In this document: positions 1 through 6,783 of the stretch, one piece after another
How the letters are laid out: every line of letters starts with the position of its first letter
How positions within the stretch are numbered: position 1 is the stretch's first letter
NCBI GenBank assembly: GCA_937952445.1
Contig: CALGAA010000422.1
Location: 1 to 9,319 of the forward strand
Origin: an uncultured Bacteroidota bacterium
Lineage (GTDB): Bacteria; Bacteroidota; Bacteroidia; Chitinophagales; Saprospiraceae
Reading direction: 5' to 3'
Length of the DNA stretch: 9,319 bases
Made by a program: the position numbers and the translations under genes
The notes under the pieces: generated by a model
Databases searched by the model: none
What the model was told of the DNA's origin: nothing
The model's input: the letters and a program-made list of their open reading frames with translations, nothing else

Positions 1-57
1 CAGAAGATCAGTAATTGATTCCTGGAGTTCTGCGGTTTGGGTGCCCGGTCTGGTTTT

Positions 58-1128
58 TCATGTAACCGGCCAAAACCTTCTCACGTCCACTTCAGCCATG
101 ATGGGAAGATCATGCTTAATGTGTTCGACAAACATTTTGGCAAAAAAAGGAATCAGGCTGGTCCCCTTCGAACCAAAGCCATTGAACAAGTAAAGGTGAT
201 CATTCTCAGGATGAGCTCCGATCACAGGACGTCGGTCCTCGACCGCAGGACGTATTGCAGCCAGATGATCGATAATCCGATGCGCAGGTTTTATGACATT
301 GGTCTTTTCCTGAAGGTATTCCAGGCCCGGGGAAGTTGGAGATTGATCCATTTCCCAGGTATCGAACGTACCAATCCACCATTTTTCATCCGCCATGGGA
401 ATATAATAAGCCGATTGTTTAATGATGTCGGTATTGGAGCATTCTGGAATGTGTACGATTGCTACTTCCCCTTTGTTTGGCTTCATTCGCACCCATTGAA
501 AAGGAGTTTCCCGGGCCACCGCAGCACCATTAGCCAGGATCAACCGATCACTCTCAAATCCTTCGTATGAAAACGACCGTTTGCCCAACACTTCGGCAAT
601 GGGTTGAAAGGGGGCCTCCACAAACCGATTTTTACTTTTGAAATGCGCCTTCGCATTTTCTAAAAACCGAACGGTATCCAATTGATACCCATGCATAACG
701 TAACCGGGTTCTACGAAATCGACCATGCCGGAAGCTGACTGGATCTCTACTGAAGTCATGGAACGACAATGGATTTTATATGCCGGATCAGAAAGTTTTG
801 CATCCAGATCGTTCACCAACTTGTTATGGGGTACAGACCGATAAATATTTCGGGAAAAGAAAAACCGATCGTGCCATTGCTCCTCCCAATAACGATATAC
901 CTCTTTGAATACCGGGCTTAAGTGATCGTACAACCAGGAAAGGGCAAAACGACGTCCCGTAATGGGATTGATAATCCCAGCTGCTATCCTCGAGGCACAG
1001 GAAGGATCAGGACGATCGATAACAGCTACATCCAGACCAGCGCGATCCATCATCAAGGCCAAATGCATTCCAGCCAGACCGCCTCCAATAATAATCGCAT
1101 CCACTACCTGCTCCTTCGAGGAAGGCAT
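58..1128 (-). CDS. FAD-dependent oxidoreductase, DAO (glycine oxidase/MnmC-C-like) family
   Basis: Predicted soluble flavoenzyme of 356 residues that oxidises an amine or amino acid; the substrate cannot be told from sequence. The N-terminus carries a Rossmann dinucleotide-binding fold: GGGLAG at residues 15-20, then D38 closing the second strand, where the FAD ribose is normally bound. SRIAAGIINPITGRR (46-60) matches the conserved second FAD-contact region of DAO proteins, and the C-terminal segment RPAVEDRRPVIG followed by GFGSKGTSLIPFF is the usual closing FAD-binding region. The length fits single-domain DAO proteins. I chose the ATG at 1128 because it overlaps the stop of the upstream DUF983 gene (TGATG), which suggests translational coupling; a TTG at 1149 would add seven residues. 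The gene is second in a two-gene minus-strand operon. Family assignment is secure; the reaction is not. MnmC-like tRNA modification is possible, but no methyltransferase domain is present. Confidence 0.9.
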   Translation of the reverse strand: MPSSKEQVVDAIIIGGGLAGMHLALMMDRAGLDVAVIDRPDPSCASRIAAGIINPITGRRFALSWLYDHLSPVFKEVYRYWEEQWHDRFFFSRNIYRSVPHNKLVNDLDAKLSDPAYKIHCRSMTSVEIQSASGMVDFVEPGYVMHGYQLDTVRFLENAKAHFKSKNRFVEAPFQPIAEVLGKRSFSYEGFESDRLILANGAAVARETPFQWVRMKPNKGEVAIVHIPECSNTDIIKQSAYYIPMADEKWWIGTFDTWEMDQSPTSPGLEYLQEKTNVIKPAHRIIDHLAAIRPAVEDRRPVIGAHPENDHLYLFNGFGSKGTSLIPFFAKMFVEHIKHDLPIMAEVDVRRFWPVT

Positions 1129-1499
1129 CAGGAATGTTGATTTACGCAAGACGGATCATACTTCACAAAAACATGGATCCACATCGACCGTGCGACCCGA
1201 AAAACGTACACAAAGGTGAGAACAGCTACAATCAAAATGACGATAAGAGCAGTATTGAAATCAAGGCCAAAGCCAAAGGTCATTATTAAACCAATAAAGA
1301 AAAAAGCCCAGGAAGACAGGGCATACGTGATGAACATGGCCCCAAAATAAAATCCGGGTTCTCTATGAAAATCGACACCGCAAGTTGGACAATTGGGCGG
1401 CATTGAAAATGAATGCGAAAGTTTATAGGGCTGCTTGAACAACTTCCCTTCTCTACATCGGGGGCATCTCAACCCAAATATGGACCTGATCATTCCCAT
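1128..1499 (-). CDS. DUF983 family zinc-ribbon membrane protein
   Basis: Small inner-membrane protein of 123 residues, function unknown. The N-terminal cytosolic part has two CxxC pairs (C12/C15 and C37/C40) that would form a zinc ribbon. They are followed by the family hallmark GFYFGAMFITY (49-59) and two hydrophobic helices at about 50-75 and 83-100. A short basic/aromatic segment, RSMWIH (104-109), closes the membrane part; this order and length match DUF983. In Alphaproteobacteria relatives occur near cytochrome oxidase or haem genes, but no such gene is seen here, so that link is not transferable. The start is the ATG at 1499; a second ATG two codons later is also possible. It is the first gene of the operon with the downstream FAD oxidoreductase, whose start overlaps this stop codon. 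A TAnnTTTG promoter-like box lies about 37 bases upstream. Confidence 0.9.
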   Translation of the reverse strand: MGMIRSIFGLRCPRCREGKLFKQPYKLSHSFSMPPNCPTCGVDFHREPGFYFGAMFITYALSSWAFFFIGLIMTFGFGLDFNTALIVILIVAVLTFVYVFRVARSMWIHVFVKYDPSCVNQHS

Positions 1500-1535
1500 G
1501 GTGATTTATCTAATATGAATGACTATATTGTTCAA

Positions 1536-1543
1536 CAAAGATA
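1536..1543 (-). promoter_or_regulatory. Bacteroidota-type -7 box upstream of the DUF983 operon
   Basis: On the minus strand this reads TATCTTTG, a perfect match to the Bacteroidota -7 consensus TAnnTTTG, placed so that transcription would start about 30 bases before the DUF983 ATG. The matching -33 element (TTTG about 20 bases further upstream) is poor: the sequence there reads TTCA. Chance occurrence is therefore possible. Confidence 0.35.
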
Positions 1544-1572
1544 ATTGATTATGGTTTCCTACCGTTGAAGAG

Positions 1573-1585
1573 GCAAAATTTTTGC
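1573..1585. repeat. 13-bp palindrome before the biotin carboxylase start
   Basis: GCAAAATTTTTGC is a perfect inverted repeat (GCAAAA/TTTTGC) around one central base. It ends nine bases before the biotin carboxylase ATG and lies inside the 95-bp divergent control region. It could be an operator or a weak hairpin over the ribosome-binding region; no regulator is identified. Confidence 0.3.
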
Positions 1586-1594
1586 AATTATTTT

Positions 1595-3034
1595 ATGAAA
1601 ATACACCAAATACTGATCGCAAATCGAGGAGAAATCGCAAGTCGGATCATCCGCACCTGTCATAACATGGGAATAGATACCGTTGCCCTGTATACCGAAC
1701 CCGATCATCACCTACCCTATGTAAAAGAAGCCCGAAAATCTGTGTTCTTGCCAGGAATGAGCCATGCCGAAACATATCTGAACGGATCTAAAATAATTGA
1801 CATCGCTCTGGAAACGGGTGCGGATGCCATCCATCCAGGTTATGGATTCTTGAGTGAAAATGCTGATTTTGCACGTGCCGTTGAAGAGCGTGGGCTTACT
1901 TTTATCGGCCCCTCACCGGACAGTATCGAGGTGATGGGACACAAAATAAGAGCTAAAGAAATCGCATCACGAGCCGGAGTTCCCTTAATTCCCGGAGGTC
2001 CCTCAGCAATAACTACAAAGACAGAAGCACTTCAAATCGCCCGCCAAATTGGATATCCGGTTCTTTTAAAAGCAGCTGCCGGTGGTGGAGGAAAAGGCAT
2101 GCGGCGGGCAAATAATGACACAGAGTTGAAAGAATTGTTTGAAGTGGTGCGGAGTGAAGCAAAAAGTGCATTCGGAAACGATGACCTGTTTATTGAAAAA
2201 TACCTGGTCGACCCAAAACACATCGAGATCCAGATTTTTGGAGACCAGCACGGAAATTTTGTACATCTGTTCGAACGGGACTGCAGCATTCAACGCAGGC
2301 ATCAAAAAGTGATTGAAGAGGCCCCATGTGCGATTATCAAACCCCGCACCCGGGAAAAAATGACCGAGGCTGCAATCAGTCTGGCCCGGGAAGTTAAATA
2401 TTACAGCAGCGGTACCGTAGAATTTCTGATGGACCAAGACCAGAACTTTTATTTCCTCGAAATGAATACGAGACTTCAGGTCGAACATCCCGTCACAGAA
2501 ATGATTACCGGAACCAATCTGGTGGAATGGCAAATCAAGGTTGCAGAAGGACAATCTTTACCACTCCGGCAAAGCCAGATATCCGTTTCAGGTCATGCAA
2601 TCCAACTCCGTTTGTATGCAGAGAATTACCTCGAAGATTTTTCACCGTCCCCAGGCATCATCCAGAAAATACGGCTGCCTCGTCATCCTGGAGTCCGGCA
2701 GGAAATGGGGTTTGAGGAGGGAAATGAAGTCACTCTGTACTATGACCCCATGATAGGTAAAATCATATTCCACGCCGAAAACCGCGAACAATGCATGGAC
2801 GAATTTAAACATTGGTTGAAGTCAACTCTGGTATCCGGGATCGATACGACCATTCCCTTTGGCCAGGTGGTCCTGGATGCTCCTCTTTTTCGATCGGGTC
2901 ACTATCCGATCACCTTTTATTCGGAATTGGATAAAAATGAATTGGGAGCCGCGGAAGAGTTAAACGGTCAAATAGCCGCCCACTTTGTTCGTCAATTGTG
3001 GGAAGAGAAAAAGGAAGATAACTTTCTTTTATAG
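1595..3034 (+). CDS. accC: Biotin carboxylase subunit of an acyl-CoA/acetyl-CoA carboxylase
   Basis: Cytoplasmic ATP-dependent enzyme that carboxylates biotin on a carrier protein, the first half-reaction of acetyl-, propionyl- or methylcrotonyl-CoA carboxylase. The 479 residues show the full family order: N-terminal domain (about 1-110, with RGEIASRIIR and HPGYGFLSEN at 80-89), ATP-grasp domain (about 115-322, with the glycine loop GGGGKGM at 163-169) and C-terminal domain to about 445. Catalytic landmarks are intact: CSIQRRHQKVIEEAP from 230, and EMNTRLQVEHPVTE from 289 with E289, N291, R293 and E297. I chose the ATG at 1595 because homologues begin MxxxxILIANRGEIA; a TTG at 1565 would add ten unrelated residues. 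LVEWQIKVAEG after the catalytic loop looks more like methylcrotonyl/propionyl-CoA carboxylase alpha subunits than E. coli AccC, yet the C-terminal biotin-carrier domain of those proteins is absent. The symbol names the subunit; the acyl-CoA substrate is open. Confidence 0.93.
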   Translation: MKIHQILIANRGEIASRIIRTCHNMGIDTVALYTEPDHHLPYVKEARKSVFLPGMSHAETYLNGSKIIDIALETGADAIHPGYGFLSENADFARAVEERGLTFIGPSPDSIEVMGHKIRAKEIASRAGVPLIPGGPSAITTKTEALQIARQIGYPVLLKAAAGGGGKGMRRANNDTELKELFEVVRSEAKSAFGNDDLFIEKYLVDPKHIEIQIFGDQHGNFVHLFERDCSIQRRHQKVIEEAPCAIIKPRTREKMTEAAISLAREVKYYSSGTVEFLMDQDQNFYFLEMNTRLQVEHPVTEMITGTNLVEWQIKVAEGQSLPLRQSQISVSGHAIQLRLYAENYLEDFSPSPGIIQKIRLPRHPGVRQEMGFEEGNEVTLYYDPMIGKIIFHAENREQCMDEFKHWLKSTLVSGIDTTIPFGQVVLDAPLFRSGHYPITFYSELDKNELGAAEELNGQIAAHFVRQLWEEKKEDNFLL

Positions 3035-3085
3035 ATGTCTGCTATCAAAGAAAGAAAAAAGTGGGTCTGAGAGATTCTCTGATTC

Positions 3086-3130
3086 ATTCGTTTTTGAAAC
3101 AGCTATGTTGCATAATTTTTCCAAACGAAT
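3086..3130 (+). terminator. Long nested hairpin after biotin carboxylase, possible terminator
   Basis: ATTCGTTT (3086-3093) pairs perfectly with AAACGAAT (3123-3130). Inside it GAAA (3096-3099) pairs with TTTC (3118-3121), and inside that TATG (3104-3107) pairs with CATA (3111-3114), giving three coaxial stems of 8, 4 and 4 bp. ATTTTA follows at once, a weak U-rich tail. It lies 52 bases after the stop of the carboxylase. The stem is AT-rich, so a terminator role is only plausible; an RNA-stability element is the alternative. Confidence 0.35.
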
Positions 3131-3136
3131 ATTTTA

Positions 3137-3168
3137 GACAGCATAAGCAACCCGTGCTGTCAAAGCAC
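3137..3168 (+). repeat. Two overlapping, mutually exclusive hairpins
   Basis: GACAGCA (3137-3143) pairs perfectly with TGCTGTC (3155-3161) across an 11-base loop. GTGCT (3154-3158) also pairs perfectly with AGCAC (3164-3168) across five bases. The two structures share bases 3154-3161 and cannot form together, an arrangement typical of attenuators and other RNA switches. No known riboswitch consensus is recognised. Confidence 0.35.
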
Positions 3169-3171
3169 AAT

Positions 3172-3187
3172 TTCCTAATCTTAGGAA
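3172..3187. repeat. 16-bp inverted repeat TTCCTAA-TC-TTAGGAA
   Basis: A perfect 7+7 inverted repeat with a two-base centre, ending one base before the ATG of a 38-codon open frame. As DNA it resembles a dimeric repressor operator; as RNA it would form a five-pair stem with a six-base loop. It is the last of the inverted repeats in this stretch. Confidence 0.4.
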
Positions 3188-3256
3188 TATGAGTAAACCG
3201 CCTGTCAAATACGACTCAAACCCAATCCCCCACCACAAATTCATTCCCACCAGGGT

Positions 3257-3403
3257 ATGCTTCTATTTTCCGATATTCCGCAATTATTGGACAATAGTAG
3301 ATTGAAATTCAACGCAATATTCTTTTTCACACTGTGTGCTGTGATGAAATCGGCTTTATGTGCCCGGGAGATGAATAATCAAATACTTTCTGTCCACAAT
3401 TAA
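3257..3403 (+). CDS. Possible 48-residue peptide with secretory-signal-like segment
   Basis: Unrecognised short open frame with an ATG start and TAA stop. Its middle holds a basic residue followed by a hydrophobic run and an Ala-x-Ala-like site: K17, then NAIFFFTLCAVMKSALCA (19-36), then a polar tail of 12 residues. Starting instead at the in-frame TTG at 3302 would give a compact 33-residue peptide beginning LKFNAIFFF, shaped like a bare signal peptide with a short mature tail. This could be a tiny secreted peptide, the start of a decayed secreted protein, or chance. There is no clear ribosome-binding site, and the first 49 bases overlap another short frame. Confidence 0.18.
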   Translation: MLLFSDIPQLLDNSRLKFNAIFFFTLCAVMKSALCAREMNNQILSVHN

Positions 3404-3429
3404 CATATTATAACTATATTGCATCTGTT

Positions 3430-3570
3430 ATGGACCGGACGATGTTTGGTAGTAAAATTGGTTTGGGAAATTCCAACGAAGAGATTTTAGATTCTTGCGA
3501 GCAGATTTGGATGTGGAATGAGCAAATGGGATCAAAATACGCTGTATATCAGGCATGGTCGGGCCATTAA
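3430..3570 (+). CDS. Possible 46-residue hypothetical protein
   Basis: Unrecognised short open frame, ATG to TAA, ending 74 bases before the TPR gene start. The predicted peptide is soluble and of ordinary composition, with an acidic, tryptophan-rich centre (EEILDSCEQIWMWNEQMG, residues 17-34) and the ending AVYQAWSGH. It has no signal peptide or membrane segment. TATATTG at 3415-3421 could be a degraded promoter box but is very close to the start. The residue mix looks more coding-like than most short frames here, but I recognise no family; a gene remnant or a leader peptide of the downstream operon are alternatives. Confidence 0.22.
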   Translation: MDRTMFGSKIGLGNSNEEILDSCEQIWMWNEQMGSKYAVYQAWSGH

Positions 3571-3644
3571 ACTTTATATAAGATTATAATTTGTACAATA
3601 AAATCCGTCACCGGCGCTTTTTCATAGAGTTAAAAAACCATCAA

Positions 3645-6600
3645 ATGAAAGTCACCTTTTTGAAAAGTTTTGTCGCGTTTCTCCTGGTCGTTTTGACTTC
3701 CACCATCACTTTTGCCCAATATTCGTACAAAGACCTTGATGAATTTAAAAAGTACCGCCAGGCCTTGGAACTTTATCAAAAAAACAATTTCGCTCAGGTG
3801 ATTCCATTGATCGATGAATTTTTATCCGAAAATAATCGAATCTATGAATCCGAATTCCACAATATCAGGGTCCATGCAGAACTGCTAAAAGCCCAGTCCT
3901 CATTGTACAACGAAGATCCGGATGGGGAGGAATTACTGGTGACATTTATCGATAAATATCAGCCGGACCCACAGGCAAATGAAGCATTGTTCAATTTAGC
4001 TGATCATTATTTCCGTGGCCGGAAGTATGACCTGGCCATTAAATATTACAATCGGATCGGATCGGGTACACTGACTGCCGACCAAACCGCAGAAGTGGCC
4101 TTCAAGCTGGGATATAGCCATTTTATCAAAAAGGAATTTGAAGAAGCGATGGCCGCCTTTCAGCAGGGACGGAACATTCAGGGGGAATATTATTACGATC
4201 TCAATTACTACTACGGCATGGCCGCGTATTTTGAAGACGATTACACCACGGCAATCAATTCCTGGCAGATAGCTCAGAATGACCGGACTTACGAAAAATT
4301 AATCCCGTACTACCTGACCCAAATTTATTTCGTCAATAAGGACTATCAGAGGCTAATTACATACGCCGTCCCATATGCGACTCAATCGGGGGTTCAAAAT
4401 CAAAAGGAAATCAATCAATTAATTGGTCAGAGCTATTTTGAGCTCGGAGATTATGCCTCTGCACAGCCCTACCTCGAAGAATACGAAGCAAATTCAGGAA
4501 CGATGAGGGCTGAGGATTTCTACCAGTTGGCTTATGTCCAATACCAAAATGGCGATTTCGAAAAAGCCATCCCCAATTTCCAGGAGTTGAGCAACGAAAA
4601 AACGGCGATGGGCCAGACTGCTATGTACTATTTAGCTGAATCCTACCTCCAATCGGGTGATAAGGCTTCTGCCCGGAATGCCTTCTACAATGTAGTTCAA
4701 TTCCAGGAGAATATGCCCCTTCGGGAAAATGCCTTGTTCAATTACGCCAAGCTTTCCGCGGAACTTGATTTTGACGTCGATGCGATCAATGCTTTTTCCA
4801 AATTTCTACCCACATCGCAGTACTACAATGAAGCCCAGGATCTGATGCGGGATGTCCTGGTCAACACGACCAATTATCGCAAATCCATCGAAATTTTGGA
4901 GCAGATGGAGAATTTATCACCCGAACTTCAAGCCGCTTACCAAACCGTAGCACTCCGTCAGGCCAATCTGGACCTGAACGAAAATCATTTGGATCAGGCA
5001 CTCATCCATTTTAACAAAAGCCTGATCTACACGCCTTCTACTTCAATGCAGGCAGAAGCATATTTTTGGATCGGTGAAATACTCAACCGCAAAAGCAATT
5101 ACCCGGAAAGCGAGGCTGCGATCAACAAATATCTGGCCCTGGCCAAAACCTCCACGCCAGGTAATCCGGCGGTCAATCCAGTGTATGCCAACTATATCCA
5201 GGGCTACAATTACATTCGGGGAGGCGAACACAGATTGGCGATCCAATCATTACAGAGAACCATCGATCTGGGTGAAGCTATGGCTCAATCTTCGCAGTCC
5301 AGACCTTCGGGCCTGGAAGATATCGTCGGCGATGCTTATATCCGAATCGGTGATAATTATTTCCAATTATCCCAATACAACGATGCATCGAACTGGTACC
5401 AACGAGCAGCAAATCAAAAAGTCTCCGGATATGATTATGCGCTGTACCAAAATTCACAGATCCAGGGATTGCGTGGGAATAGCGCCCAGCAAATTGCCAT
5501 GTTGGATCGACTGCTCCGAGAGGTACCCGATTCGCGTTATGCCGATATTGCACTTCTCGACAAATCAGATGCGCTAACTCAAAACAATCAACTGGCCTCA
5601 GCCAGAGAACCACTCCTCATTTTGATCCAAAAATACAGGGGAAAAAGCGACCTGATGAACCGTGCGTTATTTAAGCTGGGTCTGATCGAATACAACCTTG
5701 GAAACAGTTCGCAGGCGCTGGAATATTATTCCCAAATCCTGAAAAACAACCCGACCAGCCAGGAATCATCCAATGCCCTAGCGGCCATTGAAGAAATCTA
5801 CGTGATCGACAGAGGAGATCCAGATGGATATTTCAGGGTTTTGGAATCGGTGCCCGGGATGAAGGTAGGTGAACGCCAAAAGGATTCACTACAATACAGC
5901 GTAGCGGGAAATTACTTTGGGAATGGAGAGTATGAAAAAGCGGTTGACGCTTTTAGCCAGTACCTCACCCGCTATCCCAATGGTTTTCATACGTTGGACG
6001 CCCTGTACAACCGTGCAGAAGCCAACGTTCTTTTAAAACGATTTCAAGCTGCTCTTGCAGATTATGAACAAGTTATTCAAAAAGGAAATAGCTCCTTTTA
6101 TAAAGATGCGGTCAAAAAAGCTGCGATCATAGCATACAACGACCAACAAAATTTTGAGAAAGCCCTTAGATACTACGCGTTGTACGAAGATCTTTCCAGT
6201 GGAGAAGAACAATTTGAAGCTCAAATCAACGCTTTGAATTCAGCGTTTGAGATTCAGGACCAGGAGGCTATTTTAAAATTTGCAGCGAAGGTAAGGGACA
6301 ACCCTCTTTCCAACGCAGCTCAAAAGAGTCTGGCTCATTTCACCCTGGCCAAATCCAAAATACAGTCCGGACAGCCAGAGGATGCACTGAGTGATCTTGA
6401 ATTTGTCGTTTCGAATTCAAATAATCAGCAAACGGCTGAAGCACGATATTTGATTGCCAAAATATACTACGACCAGAACAACCTGCAACAAGCGACCGAA
6501 AAAGTGCGGGAAGCGTATACCGAAAACGGAGCTTACCCGAAGTGGGTTGCCAAAAGTCTGCTTCTGAACTCCCGCATATTGATCAAACAAGGCGACTTAT

Positions 6601-6773
6601 TTAATGCCAAAGCAGCTGTCGAAGCTGTAGTTGAAAACTTCTCCAGCGACGAAGAAATAATGACCGAGGCCAATGCCATTCTGGCGCAGATCAACAAACT
6701 GGAAAGTGAAAGCAGTAGAATCGAAAAGAGTACACAGGATGGTGAATTGGAATTAGATTTTGGCAATCAATAA
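3645..6773 (+). CDS. Large exported tetratricopeptide-repeat (TPR) protein
   Basis: Exported scaffold of 1042 residues. Residues 1-24 form a signal peptide (MKVTFLK, a hydrophobic core, then TFA before Q25), so the protein acts in the periplasm; no lipobox cysteine is seen. From about residue 30 to 1010 the chain is almost entirely 30-36-residue helical pairs of TPR type. I count about 20 by eye, for example FYQLAYVQYQNGDFEKAIPN, ALFKLGLIEYNLGNSSQALE and SVAGNYFGNGEYEKAVDAFS. TPR arrays bind partner proteins, and no catalytic domain is visible. The tail is short and acidic (ending GELELDFGNQ). I chose the ATG at 3645 because it begins the signal peptide; a TTG at 3591 would put 18 polar residues before it. 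It is the first gene of a three-gene operon with an outer-membrane barrel, which suggests it serves that barrel. It does not resemble PorW/SprE closely enough to name. Confidence 0.9.
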   Translation: MKVTFLKSFVAFLLVVLTSTITFAQYSYKDLDEFKKYRQALELYQKNNFAQVIPLIDEFLSENNRIYESEFHNIRVHAELLKAQSSLYNEDPDGEELLVTFIDKYQPDPQANEALFNLADHYFRGRKYDLAIKYYNRIGSGTLTADQTAEVAFKLGYSHFIKKEFEEAMAAFQQGRNIQGEYYYDLNYYYGMAAYFEDDYTTAINSWQIAQNDRTYEKLIPYYLTQIYFVNKDYQRLITYAVPYATQSGVQNQKEINQLIGQSYFELGDYASAQPYLEEYEANSGTMRAEDFYQLAYVQYQNGDFEKAIPNFQELSNEKTAMGQTAMYYLAESYLQSGDKASARNAFYNVVQFQENMPLRENALFNYAKLSAELDFDVDAINAFSKFLPTSQYYNEAQDLMRDVLVNTTNYRKSIEILEQMENLSPELQAAYQTVALRQANLDLNENHLDQALIHFNKSLIYTPSTSMQAEAYFWIGEILNRKSNYPESEAAINKYLALAKTSTPGNPAVNPVYANYIQGYNYIRGGEHRLAIQSLQRTIDLGEAMAQSSQSRPSGLEDIVGDAYIRIGDNYFQLSQYNDASNWYQRAANQKVSGYDYALYQNSQIQGLRGNSAQQIAMLDRLLREVPDSRYADIALLDKSDALTQNNQLASAREPLLILIQKYRGKSDLMNRALFKLGLIEYNLGNSSQALEYYSQILKNNPTSQESSNALAAIEEIYVIDRGDPDGYFRVLESVPGMKVGERQKDSLQYSVAGNYFGNGEYEKAVDAFSQYLTRYPNGFHTLDALYNRAEANVLLKRFQAALADYEQVIQKGNSSFYKDAVKKAAIIAYNDQQNFEKALRYYALYEDLSSGEEQFEAQINALNSAFEIQDQEAILKFAAKVRDNPLSNAAQKSLAHFTLAKSKIQSGQPEDALSDLEFVVSNSNNQQTAEARYLIAKIYYDQNNLQQATEKVREAYTENGAYPKWVAKSLLLNSRILIKQGDLFNAKAAVEAVVENFSSDEEIMTEANAILAQINKLESESSRIEKSTQDGELELDFGNQ

Positions 6774-6776
6774 GGA
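6772..6776 (+). promoter_or_regulatory. Ribosome-binding site AAGGA before the barrel gene
   Basis: AAGGA overlaps the TPR stop codon and lies seven bases before the ATG at 6784. It is the only well-placed Shine-Dalgarno match among the genes here and is the reason for preferring 6784 over the in-frame ATGs at 6829 and 6841. Confidence 0.45.
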
Positions 6777-6783
6777 CGCTGAT

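Larger units (their letters stand above)
3035..3644. other. 610-bp region without a secure gene between biotin carboxylase and TPR operon
   Basis: No open frame of 50 codons or more that looks genuine occurs here. From about 3070 to 3187 the DNA is a run of inverted repeats (listed separately). From 3189 to 3570 there are three overlapping or adjacent short frames starting with ATG (3189-3305, 3257-3403, 3430-3570). The last 70 bases are AT-rich and probably hold the promoter and leader of the TPR operon: TATAATTTG at 3585-3593 resembles the TAnnTTTG box with one extra base, but no good -33 element is visible. Confidence 0.5.

Noticed and set aside
1..61. Possible next minus-strand gene starting with ATGA overlap at 61-58
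   Set aside because: The ATG frame stops after 17 codons. Another frame is open to the window edge (KPQNSRNQLLIF) but has no start codon after an upstream stop at 83-81, so nothing can be supported without more sequence.
37..570. 177-codon plus-strand open frame at the left edge
   Set aside because: It lies antisense to the well-supported FAD oxidoreductase and has a basic, low-complexity composition with no family features.
2066..2554. 162-codon minus-strand frame inside the biotin carboxylase gene
   Set aside because: Antisense to a gene with intact catalytic motifs; no recognisable domain.
3035..3070. 11-codon frame directly after the biotin carboxylase stop
   Set aside because: Too short to support; the TAGATG adjacency is likely chance.
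3189..3305. 38-codon frame MSKPPVKYDSNP...
   Set aside because: Its start sits just after an inverted repeat, which is curious, but composition and length give no support and it overlaps another short frame.
5074..5577. 167-codon plus-strand frame inside the TPR gene
   Set aside because: Out-of-frame reading of the TPR coding sequence; the TPR frame is continuous and repeat-rich across it.
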